Shown one piece after another: positions 10,311 through 21,928 of a stretch of 64,000 nucleotides of DNA (the first letter of the stretch is position 1; every line of letters begins with the position of its first letter). A model generated the notes under the pieces. It saw only the letters and a list, made by a program, of their open reading frames with translations, was not told the DNA's origin and did no database searches. The translations under genes and the position numbers were made by a program. Origin of the DNA: Laguncularia racemosa (Eukaryota; Streptophyta; Magnoliopsida; Myrtales; Combretaceae). The DNA lies in assembly GCA_037954665.1 (NCBI GenBank), contig JBBMOL010000132.1, forward strand, positions 1,922,001 to 1,986,000, given 5' to 3'.

Positions 10311-11111
10311 TGATAGGAATCAAACCTCTGGATCTAGTAGTGGGGAAGCCAAATTGAACACATGATCCTAAACATCCACATGTTATTTTATTTATCTAAT
10401 AATAATTTGTCTTTACATTGTAGCGGGTGAATTTATTGGTTTTATAGGACGACATGTTAAATTCACTAAGGATCAATTGTGGGTCATTTATGGACTTACA
10501 ATAAATCAAAGAAGAACCGGTCCAATATTTTTCCATGGAAGTGAAGAAGCTGACCACTTATAAAGGTTTACTTGTAATTTTTTCTTTGATGCTAAAAATT
10601 GGTCACATTATTGTTTTTCACTTGTAATTTTTCTTTGTTAAATTTTCCTTATTTGGAGTAAGTATAAATACTTACAAAGTAGGGTTAGAAGGGAGCTTTT
10701 TAAACAATATACATTTGACCTTGTTACCGTGAGAGTGTCCTCTTCATGCCTTTTACTCTTGTGAGTTATATCAAGATTTTCTAAGTTGCATCCGATTTTT
10801 GCTAGTGAGTAATAGTTAGTTATAATTAGTTGATTTTATTTGTTCCTTTCACGCCAAATTCGGGTTCATGTATTACTAGGGTTACAAGCCAATTGTAAGG
10901 ATTAGAATTGCATTATTCCTTTATAATTTATTGGTATTGGAATCCACTTGTAGTACTTCTAATTTGGTTCACATCATTTGAGATTATTGGTCCTTGTTTT
11001 CACGCCATTTGGGGATTTTTTCTTCATTTTGTTCATGCCATTTTTAATTGGAATTGAATCAATTGTATGTGTATTCTAGTTAATTGGTGTTGAGGTCCCT
11101 TGAGCACATCA
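10311..11111 (+). repeat. 5' LTR of E (801 bp)
   Basis: Begins TGATAGGAATC and ends GAGCACATCA. It matches 23781-24626 apart from a deletion of about 45 bp near 10758 and scattered substitutions. The start resembles the LTR of K. Confidence 0.93.
10658..10675 (+). promoter_or_regulatory. Palindromic TATA box, E 5' LTR
   Basis: GTAAGTATAAATACTTAC: 8-bp arms around a central AA, with TATAAATA inside. In the other E LTR the arms are GCAAGTAT/ATACTTGC, so two bases differ here as a matched pair and the inverted repeat is kept. Confidence 0.65.
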
Positions 11112-11435
11112 TAATTTTTGGTATCAGAGTAAGGGTTTTGAGAAGGGATTGCGTGATTTTCAATTTGGGAATTAGGGTTCTTGATCTTTCATTTCTTAAT
11201 TGAAGTGGAATTGAAGTAATTATGAGTGATTGTATTGTGTTATATCTTTATTGTTGCGGAATTGGAAGTGGAAATTTCAGAATTGATCTTTCTATTCTTC
11301 ATCTTACCATGAGTTGCTTGTTTGAGGAAGAAGGGAATTGCATTGTCTTGAGGATTTCAGAATTGGAATACATTTTCATTTGCAGATTTGCTTTCATTGC
11401 ATGGAGGATTAGGAAACAATTTGAAATTCAAAAAC
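11112..11435 (+). other. E primer-binding site and first part of leader
   Basis: TGGTATCAGAGT at 11119-11130 matches the initiator tRNA-Met 3' end with one mismatch. The rest of this stretch is non-coding leader, cut at 11435 by element F. A 78-codon ATG frame here has no recognisable feature. Confidence 0.8.
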
Positions 11436-12411
11436 TGATGTGCCTAAAAGGGGTTTAAGCACATGCAAATTAAACCAAGTACCAATCTCTAAGGGCTAGC
11501 ACAATTCGGTTCAAGGTAAGGTGATTATAGCGTGACCTTAATTGTAATATATGGACCGAATGATGAATTACATGAAATAAATCATCACAATAGTATAATC
11601 CTCAATGGTAACCATAAATTATACTCTAAAACCCACGTGATTACTACTAACAATCCACAAGAAAATAATCGTGATCCCCCTTTCCACAACTAATACTTTC
11701 ACGGCTCAAGAAGTATGCACTCAATTAAGCACAAAAATTCAAATGATTATGAATCAAATTTGACCAAGAAATATTCCAATTCAACCCTAGATATTACACA
11801 CTAGAGAAGAAAAGAAATAAAAACAAATTGATATTGATATAACTCACAATTTCAAGTGTTGCTCTTGCACAATCTCAACTCTTTGGATTGAAATTGATAA
11901 GAGGAAGTTTGAATTAGGAAAACCCTAATTCTCTCACGTGAAAATGAGTGTCTTAATATGAAAAATTGGCCTCTTAAAACCCTATTTAAGCAAGTATTTA
12001 TACTTGCTCCCTTTAGGGTTAGAAAGTACACAAAATTACAACTATGCCACTTTTAGGGTGACCGGTCCTAAATGAGAATTACAAACAAAAAATGAAAGTG
12101 TCCCAAAAGAAAATACAACATAAAATAGTCCATAGAACAATTATAAATACAAAATATTATAAATCTTCATGGGCCAATGCTTCAAAGTGGAAACAATCGC
12201 AGCGGGCCTTTGAATGCAAATCTGATGATGTCTCGTGGCTATCAACTAATGTTAGACTTGTTGGCATCCCATGGAGAAATATTATTGTACCTGTAAGATT
12301 ATTTCTCAAATAATTATTAGATAAAAAGAAATGAAGTAAAATATGAGCGATTTGGATCATAATCCAAATCGAGTTCTGAAAGTATATATAGTGCTAGAAA
12401 ATTTCCCATTA
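11436..12411 (-). repeat. 3' LTR of F (976 bp)
   Basis: On the plus strand it begins TGATGTGCCTAAAAGGGG and ends TTTCCCATTA. It matches 20408-21417, with roughly 34 bp missing around 11720 compared with the other copy. Confidence 0.92.
11990..12007 (-). promoter_or_regulatory. Palindromic TATA box, F 3' LTR
   Basis: Minus strand GCAAGTATAAATACTTGC, identical to the box in E (24128-24145), G and L. Confidence 0.65.
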
Positions 12412-14226
12412 TGTCCTTAGGCTTTTGAAAGATTTGCCCTCAAATCTAGAGGGTCAATTCTGGAGCTGAAACTTGACGTCTCTGTTGACTTGCTCTCCTG
12501 ACTATCAGATGTAGTGGAAGTAGTTCTGATCTGTTCCTGAAACTAATGTACCTTAGATGGAGTCATAGGTGATAGTACTATGCGAGACTCACCTATACTG
12601 AACATGTAGGTGTTCCTAAATCCATCATGTAACACCTACCGATCAAACAACCAAGGTCTACCCAACAACAAATGGAATGTATGCATAGGAATCACATCAC
12701 ATAGGATCTCATCGTGATATTTCTACCCAACACTCATAGGCACCTTCGCCCTTAACGTAAGATACATACTGCCTCGATTATCTAACTAATGTAGGTTATA
12801 AGGGCTAAGATGTGGGCTAGTAGACAAATATAATTTGTCTACTAGTGCAGCAGATATAACATTCATGTAACTTCCACTATCAATGATGAGTACACAAAGG
12901 TTACCTCTGATCCTGCAAGAGGTGTGAAATATGTTTTCCCTCTGAATGTTTCTAGCATCAGGAGATATGGTTAGAGTCCTGCGTAACATATTAATAGGTA
13001 GATATTGTTCACCTGTACGCTCCTCATGTGTTTCTGTAGTTTGGTCATCATAATACTCCTGCAGTGCTACAAGAAAATCTGTAGGCTCAGCCTGTTCTTC
13101 CTCAACCTTAACTTCTTCCCCAGTGCCCTCCACAACAGTCATCACCCTCTTATTTGGACACTGTGTTGCCATATGCCCAAATCCCATGTATTTAAAGCAT
13201 TTGATCTGGCATGCTTTTCCACTAGTAGATCCAGGAACAGTCTGCCTCACATCTAATGCTATTACCTCTTTACCTTTCCCATGGGTATATTTTCTCTAGC
13301 AGTGTTAGGGGTAGTTTTGTCCATTGCTCTCATTGTCTCACCTACCGCCTTTGTTCCCCTTGATCGACTGTCAGGTGCTATGGTTTTGGTAGTAGTATTG
13401 GGCCTACTGCTCGGAGCCCTGAACAAGTTAGACCTCCTTTGCCTCTCTACTTTCAAGGCTAACTGAATAGCCTCATCAAGTGTACTATAGCACTACAGCT
13501 CAACAACATATGCTATCTTATATTTCAGACTTGAGACGAAGTGTGCTAGAGTTTGTTCTGGAGGTTCTATTGACTCACATCTAATCATGAGGGTTTCAAA
13601 TTCCTGCACATAATCATCCACTATCTTGCCTCCTTGCCTTAAAGTCTACAGTCGCATAAACAGTTCTGTTTGTAGTGCTCAAGAATAAATCTTTTTCTCA
13701 ACACCCTTTTCATATCCCTCCATGTCTGAATCTTAGCCTTCCCATCTCTATGCCTACTGATAATCAATTTTTTCCACCATAGTGCAGCGTATCCTATAAA
13801 CTCAACAGCAGCTAATCGGACTCTGGTATTATGATCAATTTCATAACATTCAAAGAGACCCTCAACTTTGTACTCCTAGTCCAAATAATCATCAGCTAAT
13901 CCCTTGTCGTCATAAGAAGGCATATGTAGCTTCACATACTCCAATCTCCGAGGTGGCCTAAAATCCCTATTCTGATATGGATTAGCCCCAAAGTTGTTAT
14001 CCCTTTCTTCCTTGTAAGGATGATGATCCCCATCCATCCTTCTATTCAGATTTCCATCTCCCACTACTTTGTCTCTCTGAGGGTTCTGTGGAGTTACCTG
14101 AGGTGGTGCTTGAAGGTTCACCACTAGTGGTTATGATAATGTCATCCTATCAATCTTAGTTGCCAAAGTAGTATCTATGGTAGTAAGATCTTGGAGTTGT
14201 TCTTCCAAAGTCCTCCTACCTACAAT
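12412..14226 (-). pseudogene. F gag-protease, main part
   Basis: On the minus strand this runs from the middle of gag to the 3' LTR. Visible blocks are the gag segment RPPRRLEYVKLHMPSYDDKG (near 13920), a basic linker, the CCHC zinc knuckle CFKYMGFGHMATQC (about 13160-13210) and the protease active site LIIDSGSYMNVISAALV (about 12840-12890). The second protease block near 12700-12790 is damaged. Open pieces lie at 14124-13876, 13456-13262 and 13250-12786 in different frames, so at least two frameshifts and several stops are present. The N-terminal end lies beyond G at 19056-19129. Confidence 0.88.
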
Positions 14227-14231
14227 ATTAT

Positions 14232-15232
14232 TGATGTGCCTAATTCCAAGCTTAAGCACAATCAAAGGAATCAAGGAAAACTCCTCAATTCACACACACA
14301 AAAACCGGTTCACTTGACTAGGTAAATGCGGAAATCCTAAGGCAATGGAATGAAATCCAAAGAGCTCCAATTGCTATTATCAATCCAAACAAGTAATCTT
14401 CATCAAATAATAACAATTATAATTGAAACCCACGTGAATCAAATCAAGAAAACAAATGGGTCAAACCGCAAATTCCAATCCCTTTCCCTTTAACTTCCAA
14501 TTCACGACACAATAAAGAGAATGATATCACATATCAACACAATCAATCCTATAACAAGCTATTGATCACGAATTTCAAATTAAAACAAGTCCAAGAACAT
14601 CCAAATCAACCTAGATATGACGTACTAGTGATGAAATGGAAAACAACAATAAGGAACCGATATTAGTCACGATTTCTCCTTGTTGCACTTGCCACAATTT
14701 CAACTTCTTAGGATTGAAATTGATAAGAGAATTTGGAATTAGGAAAACCCTAAGCCCTCTCACGAAATTTGAAGTTTTTGTTATGCAAAATAAGCCTCAA
14801 ACCCTCTCTTAAGCAAGTATTTATACTTGCTACTCCTAGGGTTAAAAAGTGCTCAAAATTACAAGTTTGCCACTTTTAAGGTGGCTATCCCTAAATGAAA
14901 ATTATAAGGAAATAAAAGTTTCCCAAAACCAAAATACAACCAAAATAGTTCAATAAACATTTACAAGATACAAAATAACATAAGTCTTCATGATCCAATG
15001 CCTCATAATATAGAACAATTGCTGCGGGTCTTTGATTGTTATCCTGAAAAATGTTCGGTGTCCAACTGAAGTTGTAGGACATTTTGGCATCCCATGGAGA
15101 ATTATAATTGTACCTGTAAGATTATTCTCAAATTTTATTAGAAATAAAGACATAAGGTAAAATATAAGCAATTTGGATAATCATCCAAATTGGGTTCTGA
15201 AGAGGTTGGCAGTGTCAGAAATTTTACCATCA
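14232..15232 (-). repeat. 3' LTR of G (1001 bp)
   Basis: Plus-strand ends TGATGTGCCTAATTCC and AATTTTACCATCA. It is nearly the same length as 18053-19055 (1003 bp), with scattered differences. The gag-protease frame of G reads about 50 bases into it, stopping near 15181. Confidence 0.94.
14813..14830 (-). promoter_or_regulatory. Palindromic TATA box, G 3' LTR
   Basis: Minus strand GCAAGTATAAATACTTGC. Confidence 0.65.
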
Positions 15233-17124
15233 TCTCCTCGGGCTTCTAAAAGATTTGCCCTCAAATCTAGAGGATCAGTTGTGGAACTGAACCCTAGTAT
15301 CTCTATTGTCCTACTCTTCCGGCTAACCATGGTAGTGGATGGATTCCTGATCTGTTTTTGAAAACCCTGGACCTTAGATGGAGTCATCGATAATAGGACT
15401 ATACGTGACTCGCCCATGCTGATCATGTAGGTATTTTCAAACCCATCATGTATCACCCGTCGATCATACAACCAAGGCCGACCCAACAGCAAATGGAATG
15501 CATGCATAAGAACTATATCACAAAGGATCTCATCATGATAGTTCTGCCCGACACTCATAGGAACCTGTGCCCTAAGGGTAACATGCATACTACCTCTATT
15601 ATCCAGCCAATGCAACTGATAAAGACTAGGATGTGGTATAGTAGACAGTTGTAAGTTGTCTACTAGTGCAGCAGATATAACATTCGTGCAACTACCACTA
15701 TCGATGATGAGTACACAAAGGTTACCTCTGATTTTGCAAGAGATATGAAATATGTTCTCCCTCTAAATATCACTGGTATCAGGAGAAGTGGACAAAATCC
15801 TGCGTAACACATTAAGGGGTAGATATTTCCCTCTAGTATGCTCCTCAGGTGCATTTGCATTATGATTATCATAATATTCCTACACTGCTGATGGTAGGTC
15901 TATAGGCTCAATCTGACCATGATCATCCTCAGTATCCTCTCCAGTGTCTTCCATAACAATCATCACCCTCTTGTTTGGACACTGTGCAGCCATATGCCTA
16001 AATCCCATACATTTAAAACATTTTATCTGGCGCGCTTTCCCACTAGTAGATCCGGGAACAGTTTGGCTCGTTTCTGGTGTCATGACCTCTTTACCCTTCC
16101 TAGTGGGTAAGTTTTCTCTTATAATGGTTGGGGTAGTAGTGTCCACTGCTTTGACTCCCTCACCTACCTCCTTTGTTCCTCTTGATCGACTGTTGGGTGA
16201 GATGGGTCTATTAACAGTATTGGGTCTACTGCTTGGAGCCCTAAAGAAGTTGGACCTCCTTTGTCTCTCTACTTTTAAGGCCAACTGAATAGCCTCATCA
16301 AGTGTAGTATAGCGCTACAGCTCGACAATACACGCTATCTCATATTTTAGACCTGAGACAAATCACACTATAGTTTGTTCTGGAGGCTCAACAGACCCAC
16401 ACCTAATCATAAGGGTCTCAAATTCCTGCACATAATCATCCACTTTTTTGCCCTCCTGCTTCAAGGTTTGCAGTCGCATAAACAGCTCCTGTTTGTAGTG
16501 CTCAGGAATGAACCTTTTCCTTAGCAACCTCTTCATGTCCCTCCAGGTCTGAACCTCTGCCTCTCCATCCCAACGCCTGTTGATGATCAGATTCTTCCAC
16601 CAAAGTGTAGCATACCCTACAAATTCAATAGCAGCCAATCTGACCCTGGTACTATAGTCGATCTCATAACATTCGAAGAGACCTTCGACCTTATCCTCCC
16701 AGTCTAAGTATTCATCTGCTGATCCCTTACCATCATAGGATGGCATCTGTAGTTTCACATATTCCAAACCCTGAGGTGGCCTGAAATCCCTATTCTGATT
16801 TAGGTTTACCCCAAAATTGTCATCCCTTTCTTCCATGTTTGGAAGATGCTCCTCACCCATCCTTCTATTTAAATTCCCTTCTCCCACTACTCTGTTTCGA
16901 TGAGGGTTTTGTGGAGCTACTCGAGGTGGTGCTGGTTGGTTTACCACTGGTGGTTGTGGCAAAGTCATCCTATCAACTCTAGTTGCTAGTGTAGCAACTA
17001 TAGTAGTAAGCTCCTGAAGTTGTTCCTCCAAAGTTCTCCTGCCTGCCACATTACGACCATGACCTCCACCAACCTGGCTATTGGCTTCTTTACCCAATCC
17101 CCCATTCACACTGTCATTAGACAT
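15233..17124 (-). pseudogene. G gag-protease, best preserved of the TR-GAG set
   Basis: One reading frame runs from MSNDSVNGG at 17124 to the LTR, broken only by about four stop codons (16360-16362, 16315-16317, 15880-15882, and one near 15765) and no frameshift. In order it has a coiled-coil-like N-terminus (LEEQLQELTTIVATLATRV), the Gag core (ALWWKNLIINRR, WRDMKRLLRKRFIPEHYKQE), a basic linker, the zinc knuckle CFKCMGFRHMAAQC, the protease active site LIIDSGSCTNVISAALV, a second block LLLGRPWLYDRRVIHDGF, and the tail DLRANLLEARGDD, which overlaps the polypurine tract. An upstream ATG at 17181 is in frame but lies before the conserved start. Gag would package element RNA; the protease would process it. 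RT and integrase must come from elsewhere. Confidence 0.92.
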
Positions 17125-18052
17125 ATTTGTAGATTCTCGTATGTTGTTCCTCAAAAAAATTTGATTCAAGGGTACACACATCCACTACTATGCTTCCCTA
17201 AACTCCACACAATAGCAACTACAAAAGACAAACAAACAAACCCACTTAATGTTACAATTATATGATTGCAACTTACGTGTAATACTCTTCTCCACAACAC
17301 GCCACAATTACACGGTGCAACAAACTTTAATCTCCAAAAATTCACTCTACGGCAACACACAAGCAACAACAACAATTATGATGTGTTACTTCCACGGCAA
17401 CAAAAAGATGAATATTGATTACAAGTAGACTTCAACTTCCACGAAAAATAATGATAGCAAAGGACTAATAAGTGACTTTCCACAAATGAATTCCGAATCC
17501 CACTATAGGCAACAACTTTCAATTTGAAATTCAAACAACTTCACTTATTGCAAGCCTTCCTCAATTGGTAACAATGAATTCAAATTCAAATAGCAATCAT
17601 TAACTCCCACAACTTAATTGCATATGTTTTAAATTCAAATAATTCCTTACTAATCAAACTTAATGTAATCTACAAATTGTACTCCACCAATTCAGAATTA
17701 CACAATGGAAATCAAAGACAACAAATAACACAACCTCCTCACGCCACAAGCTATTCACGGCAAGAATTGGTAAGTTTTGCAAGTTCAAAAAAAATTGCTA
17801 AAGTAAACTTCACTTTGTACTTCTGCTCTTCCACGTAAATTAGTGACCACAAAATGATATAATAACCTTCCCAAACCAACTCCAACAATCAGCAAATCAA
17901 ATTCCAATCCAAGGTAATTTCGCAATCTCAAAACAACAACAACAACACAACTTGCGGTTTTTCACTTGTTCAACCCTAATTGATGATCACTTCCACGAAA
18001 TTAAATACAACCAATTCCCTTCTCTCAACAAGAGCTCTGATACCAAAAAAGA
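17125..18052 (-). other. G leader and primer-binding site
   Basis: The primer site TGGTATCAGAGC (minus strand) is at 18034-18045 and matches the initiator tRNA-Met. It is separated from the 5' LTR by seven bases. The remaining roughly 900 bases are AT-rich, non-coding leader. Confidence 0.85.
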
Positions 18053-19055
18053 TGATGTGCCTAATTCCAAGCTTAAGCACAATCAAAGGAATCAAGGAAA
18101 ACTCCTCAATTCACACACACAAAAACCAGTTCACTTGACTAGGTAAATGCGGAAATCCTAAGGCAATGGAATGAAATCCAAAGAGCTCCAATTGCTATTA
18201 TCAATCCAAACAAGTAATCTTCATCAAATAATAAAAATTATAATTGAAACCCACGTGAATCAAATCAAGAAAACAAATGGGTCAAACCGCAAATTCCAAT
18301 CCCTTCCTTCAACTATCTAATTCACGCCACAATGAAGAGAATGATATCATATATCAACATAATCAATCCCATAACAAGCTATTGATCACGAATTGCAAAT
18401 TAAAACAAGTCCAAGAACATCCAAATCAACCTAGATATGACACACTAGTGATGAAATGGAAAACAATAATAAGGAACCGATATTAGTCACGATTTCTCCT
18501 TGTTGCACTCGCCACAATTTCAACTTCTTGGGATTGAAATTGATAAGAGAATTTAGAATTAGGAAAACCCTAAGCCCTCTCATGAAATGTGAAGTGTTTG
18601 TTCTGCAAAATAAGCCTCCTCAAACCCTCTCTTAAGCAAGTATTTATACTTGCTACTCCTAGGGTTAAAAAGTGCTCAAAATTACAAGTTTGCCACTTTT
18701 AAGGTGACTATCCCTAAATGAAAATTACAAGGAAATAAAAGTGTCTCAAAACCAAAATACAACCAAAATAGTTCAATAAACATTTTCAAGATACAAAATA
18801 ACATAAGTCTTCATGATCCAATGCCTCAGAATAGAGAACAATCGCAGCGGGTCTTTGATTGTTATCTTGAAAAATGTTCGGTGTCCAACTGAAGTTGTAG
18901 GACATTTTGGCATCCCATGGAGAATTATAATTATACCTATAAGATTATTCTCAAATTTTATTAGAAATAAAGACATAAGGTAAAATATAAGCAATTTGGA
19001 TAATCATCCAAATTGGGTTCTAAAGAGGTTGGCAGTGTCAGAAATTTTCCCATCA
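18053..19055 (-). repeat. 5' LTR of G (1003 bp)
   Basis: Plus-strand ends TGATGTGCC and TTTTCCCATCA; partner of 14232-15232. Confidence 0.95.
18636..18653 (-). promoter_or_regulatory. Palindromic TATA box, G 5' LTR
   Basis: Minus strand GCAAGTATAAATACTTGC. Confidence 0.65.
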
Positions 19056-20407
19056 ATTATGACCCTGACCTCCACCAACCTAGTTATTGGCTTCATTGCC
19101 ATTTCCCCATTCACACTTTCGTTGGACATGTTGTGATTAAGAAGTAATCCCATAAATTTCAACCCACTCCTTCAAGAACAACAACCTACATGTTTAACAA
19201 CCACAATAATGCAATAGCTCACGTTCCAAAAAGAATTATAGGCACAAGGAAATAATTTAGTACTCCAAGTAAAGTTCAATAAATGAAGTACACACACAAC
19301 TACTTTTAAGTAGTTAGAATTAAATTCAACTACAAGTGCTTAAGTAACTAGTCAATTACTTTCACACTTTAATGACTTGTTTGAATTCAAATTTTACTAC
19401 TCAAACCTTCCTTTTCTTGCCTTGATTCCACATTACAAATAACCACAATGTGCAGCACCTCAACAAATACAAAAATACACAAATTTTCCGCCACACTACT
19501 CCTCTTTGCTCACGATGCCAAGATGCTTCACACCACAATTAGCAATGTCCTTGACAATACATATAATAACCAACATTAAATGTACACAACCTCTACTAAT
19601 TAACAAGAATAGCTCCAAAATTCACTTCTCAAGCCACAATACAATTTCACTTCTACAATTACAACCAAAACCAATTCCAAGTGGGATAAGGCAGCCCACT
19701 TTCAAATTTAAAAAAAAAAGTTCAATAAGTGCACAACTCCACAAATGGTAAGAGGCTTTTTCAAATTCAAATGATGCACAATTAACTATGACTTAATGTG
19801 TGTTTGAAATTTCAAATTGACCTCTTAATGTACACTTTCAATTTTGATTTTAAATTTGAAAATGACAATTGTAATTCCTCCAATTTCCGAAAATGCACAC
19901 ACTACACAATTCTGCTTCACAATTGCAACCCTCTCACAATTAGTAAGAAGTAATTTTCAAATTCAAATAACCATACAATAACTTCTTCAATCTTAATGTT
20001 TGTTTTGAAAATCAAATAATTTCCAAATCTTCCACACAACTCAAATATGGAAATTTCTCAATTGCACCCACTATTTCTGAAAAACAAGCAAGTAAAGTTC
20101 ACACTTCTTCTTTCTACACAATTGGAGATATTTCGTACTTCCGAATTTACATTCAAAAGCGCTAGCTTCCCTCTTCCTTCACAATGAAGTCCACAACATA
20201 GAAGCTTCAACAAGTACTCAAATTCACTCCAACAAGTAGCAAGTTCAACTTCCCAAAAAAGACAATCATGCCACTTCAAGTAATCATAACAACAATTCAA
20301 TTCTACTCTCAATTTCGGATTGAAGAAGTAATAACGTGAACCTTAAATTTCTGAAATTCAAAATCAAATAACCCCTTCTCACAACCGTAAGCTTTGATAC
20401 CAAAAGA
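19056..20407 (-). other. F gag start, leader and primer-binding site
   Basis: On the minus strand the F gag begins at 19129 (MSNESVNG) and is cut by G after about 24 codons. From 19130 to 20390 is non-coding leader, similar in style to that of G and K. The primer site TGGTATCAAAGC is at 20391-20402, one base off the initiator tRNA-Met complement. Confidence 0.82.
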
Positions 20408-21417
20408 TGATGTGCCTAAAAGGGGTTTAAGCACATGCAAGTTAAACTAAGTAACAATCTCTAAGGACTAGCACAAATCGGTTCAAGGTAAGGCAATTAT
20501 AGTGTGACCCTAATTGCAATATATGGACCGAATGATGAATTACATGAAATAAATCAACATAATAGTATAATCCTCAATGGTAATCATAAATTATACTCTA
20601 AAACCCATGTGATTACTACTAACAATCCACAAGAAAATAATCGTGATCCCCTTTTCGAAACTAATACTTTCATGGCTCAAGAAGTATGCACAATAGATGA
20701 ACCGAATTCAAGTGTAAAAATAACTCAATTAAGCACCAAAATTCAAATGATTATGAATCAAATTTGACCAAGAAATATTCCAATTCAACCCTAGATATTA
20801 CACACTAGAGAAGAAAAGAAATCACAACAAATTGAAATTTATATAACTCACAATTTCAAGTGTTGCACTCGCCACAATCTCAACTCTTGAGATTGAAATT
20901 GATAAGAGGAAGTTTAAACTAGGAAAAGCCTAATTCTCTCACGTGAAAATGAGTGTCTTAATATGAAAAATTAGCCTCCTAAAACCCTACTTAAGCAAGT
21001 ATTTATACTTGCTCCCTTTAGGGTTAGAAAGTACATAAAATTACAACAATGCCACTTTTAGGGTAGCCAGTCCTAAATGAGAATTACAAACAAAAAATGA
21101 AAGTGTCCCAAAAGAAAATACAACATAAAATAGTCCATAGAACAATTACAAAGTATAAAATATTATAAATCTTCATGAGTCAATGCTTCGAAGTGGAAAC
21201 AATCGCAGCGGGCCTTTGAATGCAAATCCGATGATGTCTTGTGGCCATCAACTAATGTAGGACTTGTTGGCATCCCATGGAGAAATATTATTGTACTTGT
21301 AAGATTATTGCTCAAATAATTATTAGATAAAAAGAAATGAAGTAAAATATGAGCGATTTGGATCATAATCCAAATTGAGTTCTAAAAGCATATATGGTGC
21401 CAGAAAATTTCCCATCA
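20408..21417 (-). repeat. 5' LTR of F (1010 bp)
   Basis: Plus-strand ends TGATGTGCCTAAAAGGGG and AATTTCCCATCA; partner of 11436-12411. Confidence 0.93.
20995..21012 (-). promoter_or_regulatory. Palindromic TATA box, F 5' LTR
   Basis: Minus strand GCAAGTATAAATACTTGC. Confidence 0.65.
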
Positions 21418-21928
21418 AAGACAATCATTAAGTTAAGGGAGTTATTGTGTATTGATCATCATAATACACTTTGACTAGTTTGAATTATTTACTTACCATT
21501 TGGAGAAGTATCTTTAATTGTTTCCATTTTGTTTAGCTACTGTGATTGGAAGTGGAGTGTGAAGTATGTGTGCTGCACCATGAGTGAGGAGTGTGTGTGT
21601 TGTGGTTTAAAGGTTGTTGCACCGTGGGTGAGGTGTGTGTGTGGCATAGAAGTTTGTGTGTTGTGGTTTGAAGGGTGCTGCACCGTGAGTGTGTGTGTGT
21701 GCCGTGAAGTGAGTGTGTGTGTTGAAGTGTGAAGTAAGTGTATATTGAAGTGTGAAGTGAGTGTGTGTTAAAGTGTGAAGTGAATGTGTGTTGAAGTGTG
21801 AATTGTGTGTGAAGCTATGAGTGTGAGTGTGTATCGTGGAGTGATTGTTGTGTGTATTGCATTTGACATGAAGTATATTATAGTTGTCTTGAATTGTTTT
21901 TGTGTTTCAATAGATCAATTCATCAACC
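21418..21928 (+). other. E leader, GT-rich repeated part
   Basis: Non-coding leader of E resumed after F. From about 21545 to 21830 it is rich in TGTG and holds short tandem repeats: a unit of about 60 bp with TGTGTTGTGG and TGCACC.TGAGTG, then a unit of about 23 bp (GAAGTGTGAAGTGAGTGTG) about four times. A 67-codon ATG frame across it is a repeat artefact. Confidence 0.75.

Larger units (their letters stand above)
14232..19055 (-). mobile_element. Element G: TR-GAG-type element nested in F
   Basis: LTRs at 14232-15232 and 18053-19055 with an exact 5-bp target duplication ATTAT (14227-14231 and 19056-19060). It reads on the minus strand, with an initiator tRNA-Met primer site, leader, one gag-protease frame and 3' LTR. 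It is the deepest level here (G in F in E in N, apparently in a LINE). It is inserted in the gag of a close relative in the same orientation. There is no RT or integrase. Confidence 0.95.
11436..21417 (-). mobile_element. Element F: TR-GAG-type element nested in E
   Basis: LTRs at 11436-12411 and 20408-21417. Flanks are AAAAC (11431-11435) and AAGAC (21418-21422), a 5-bp target duplication with one mismatch. The element reads on the minus strand: 5' LTR on the right, initiator tRNA-Met primer site at 20391-20404, leader, gag and protease. G (14232-19055) is inserted in its gag. There is no RT or integrase. Left LTR terminal TCA has changed to TTA at 12409-12411. Confidence 0.92.

Noticed and set aside
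15663..15872. 69-codon minus-strand ORF in G
   Set aside because: Out of frame with the protease that occupies the same bases; shadow ORF.
21529..21732. Cys-rich 67-codon ORF in the E leader
   Set aside because: The Cys and Val come from TGTG repeats read in one frame; not a peptide gene that can be supported.
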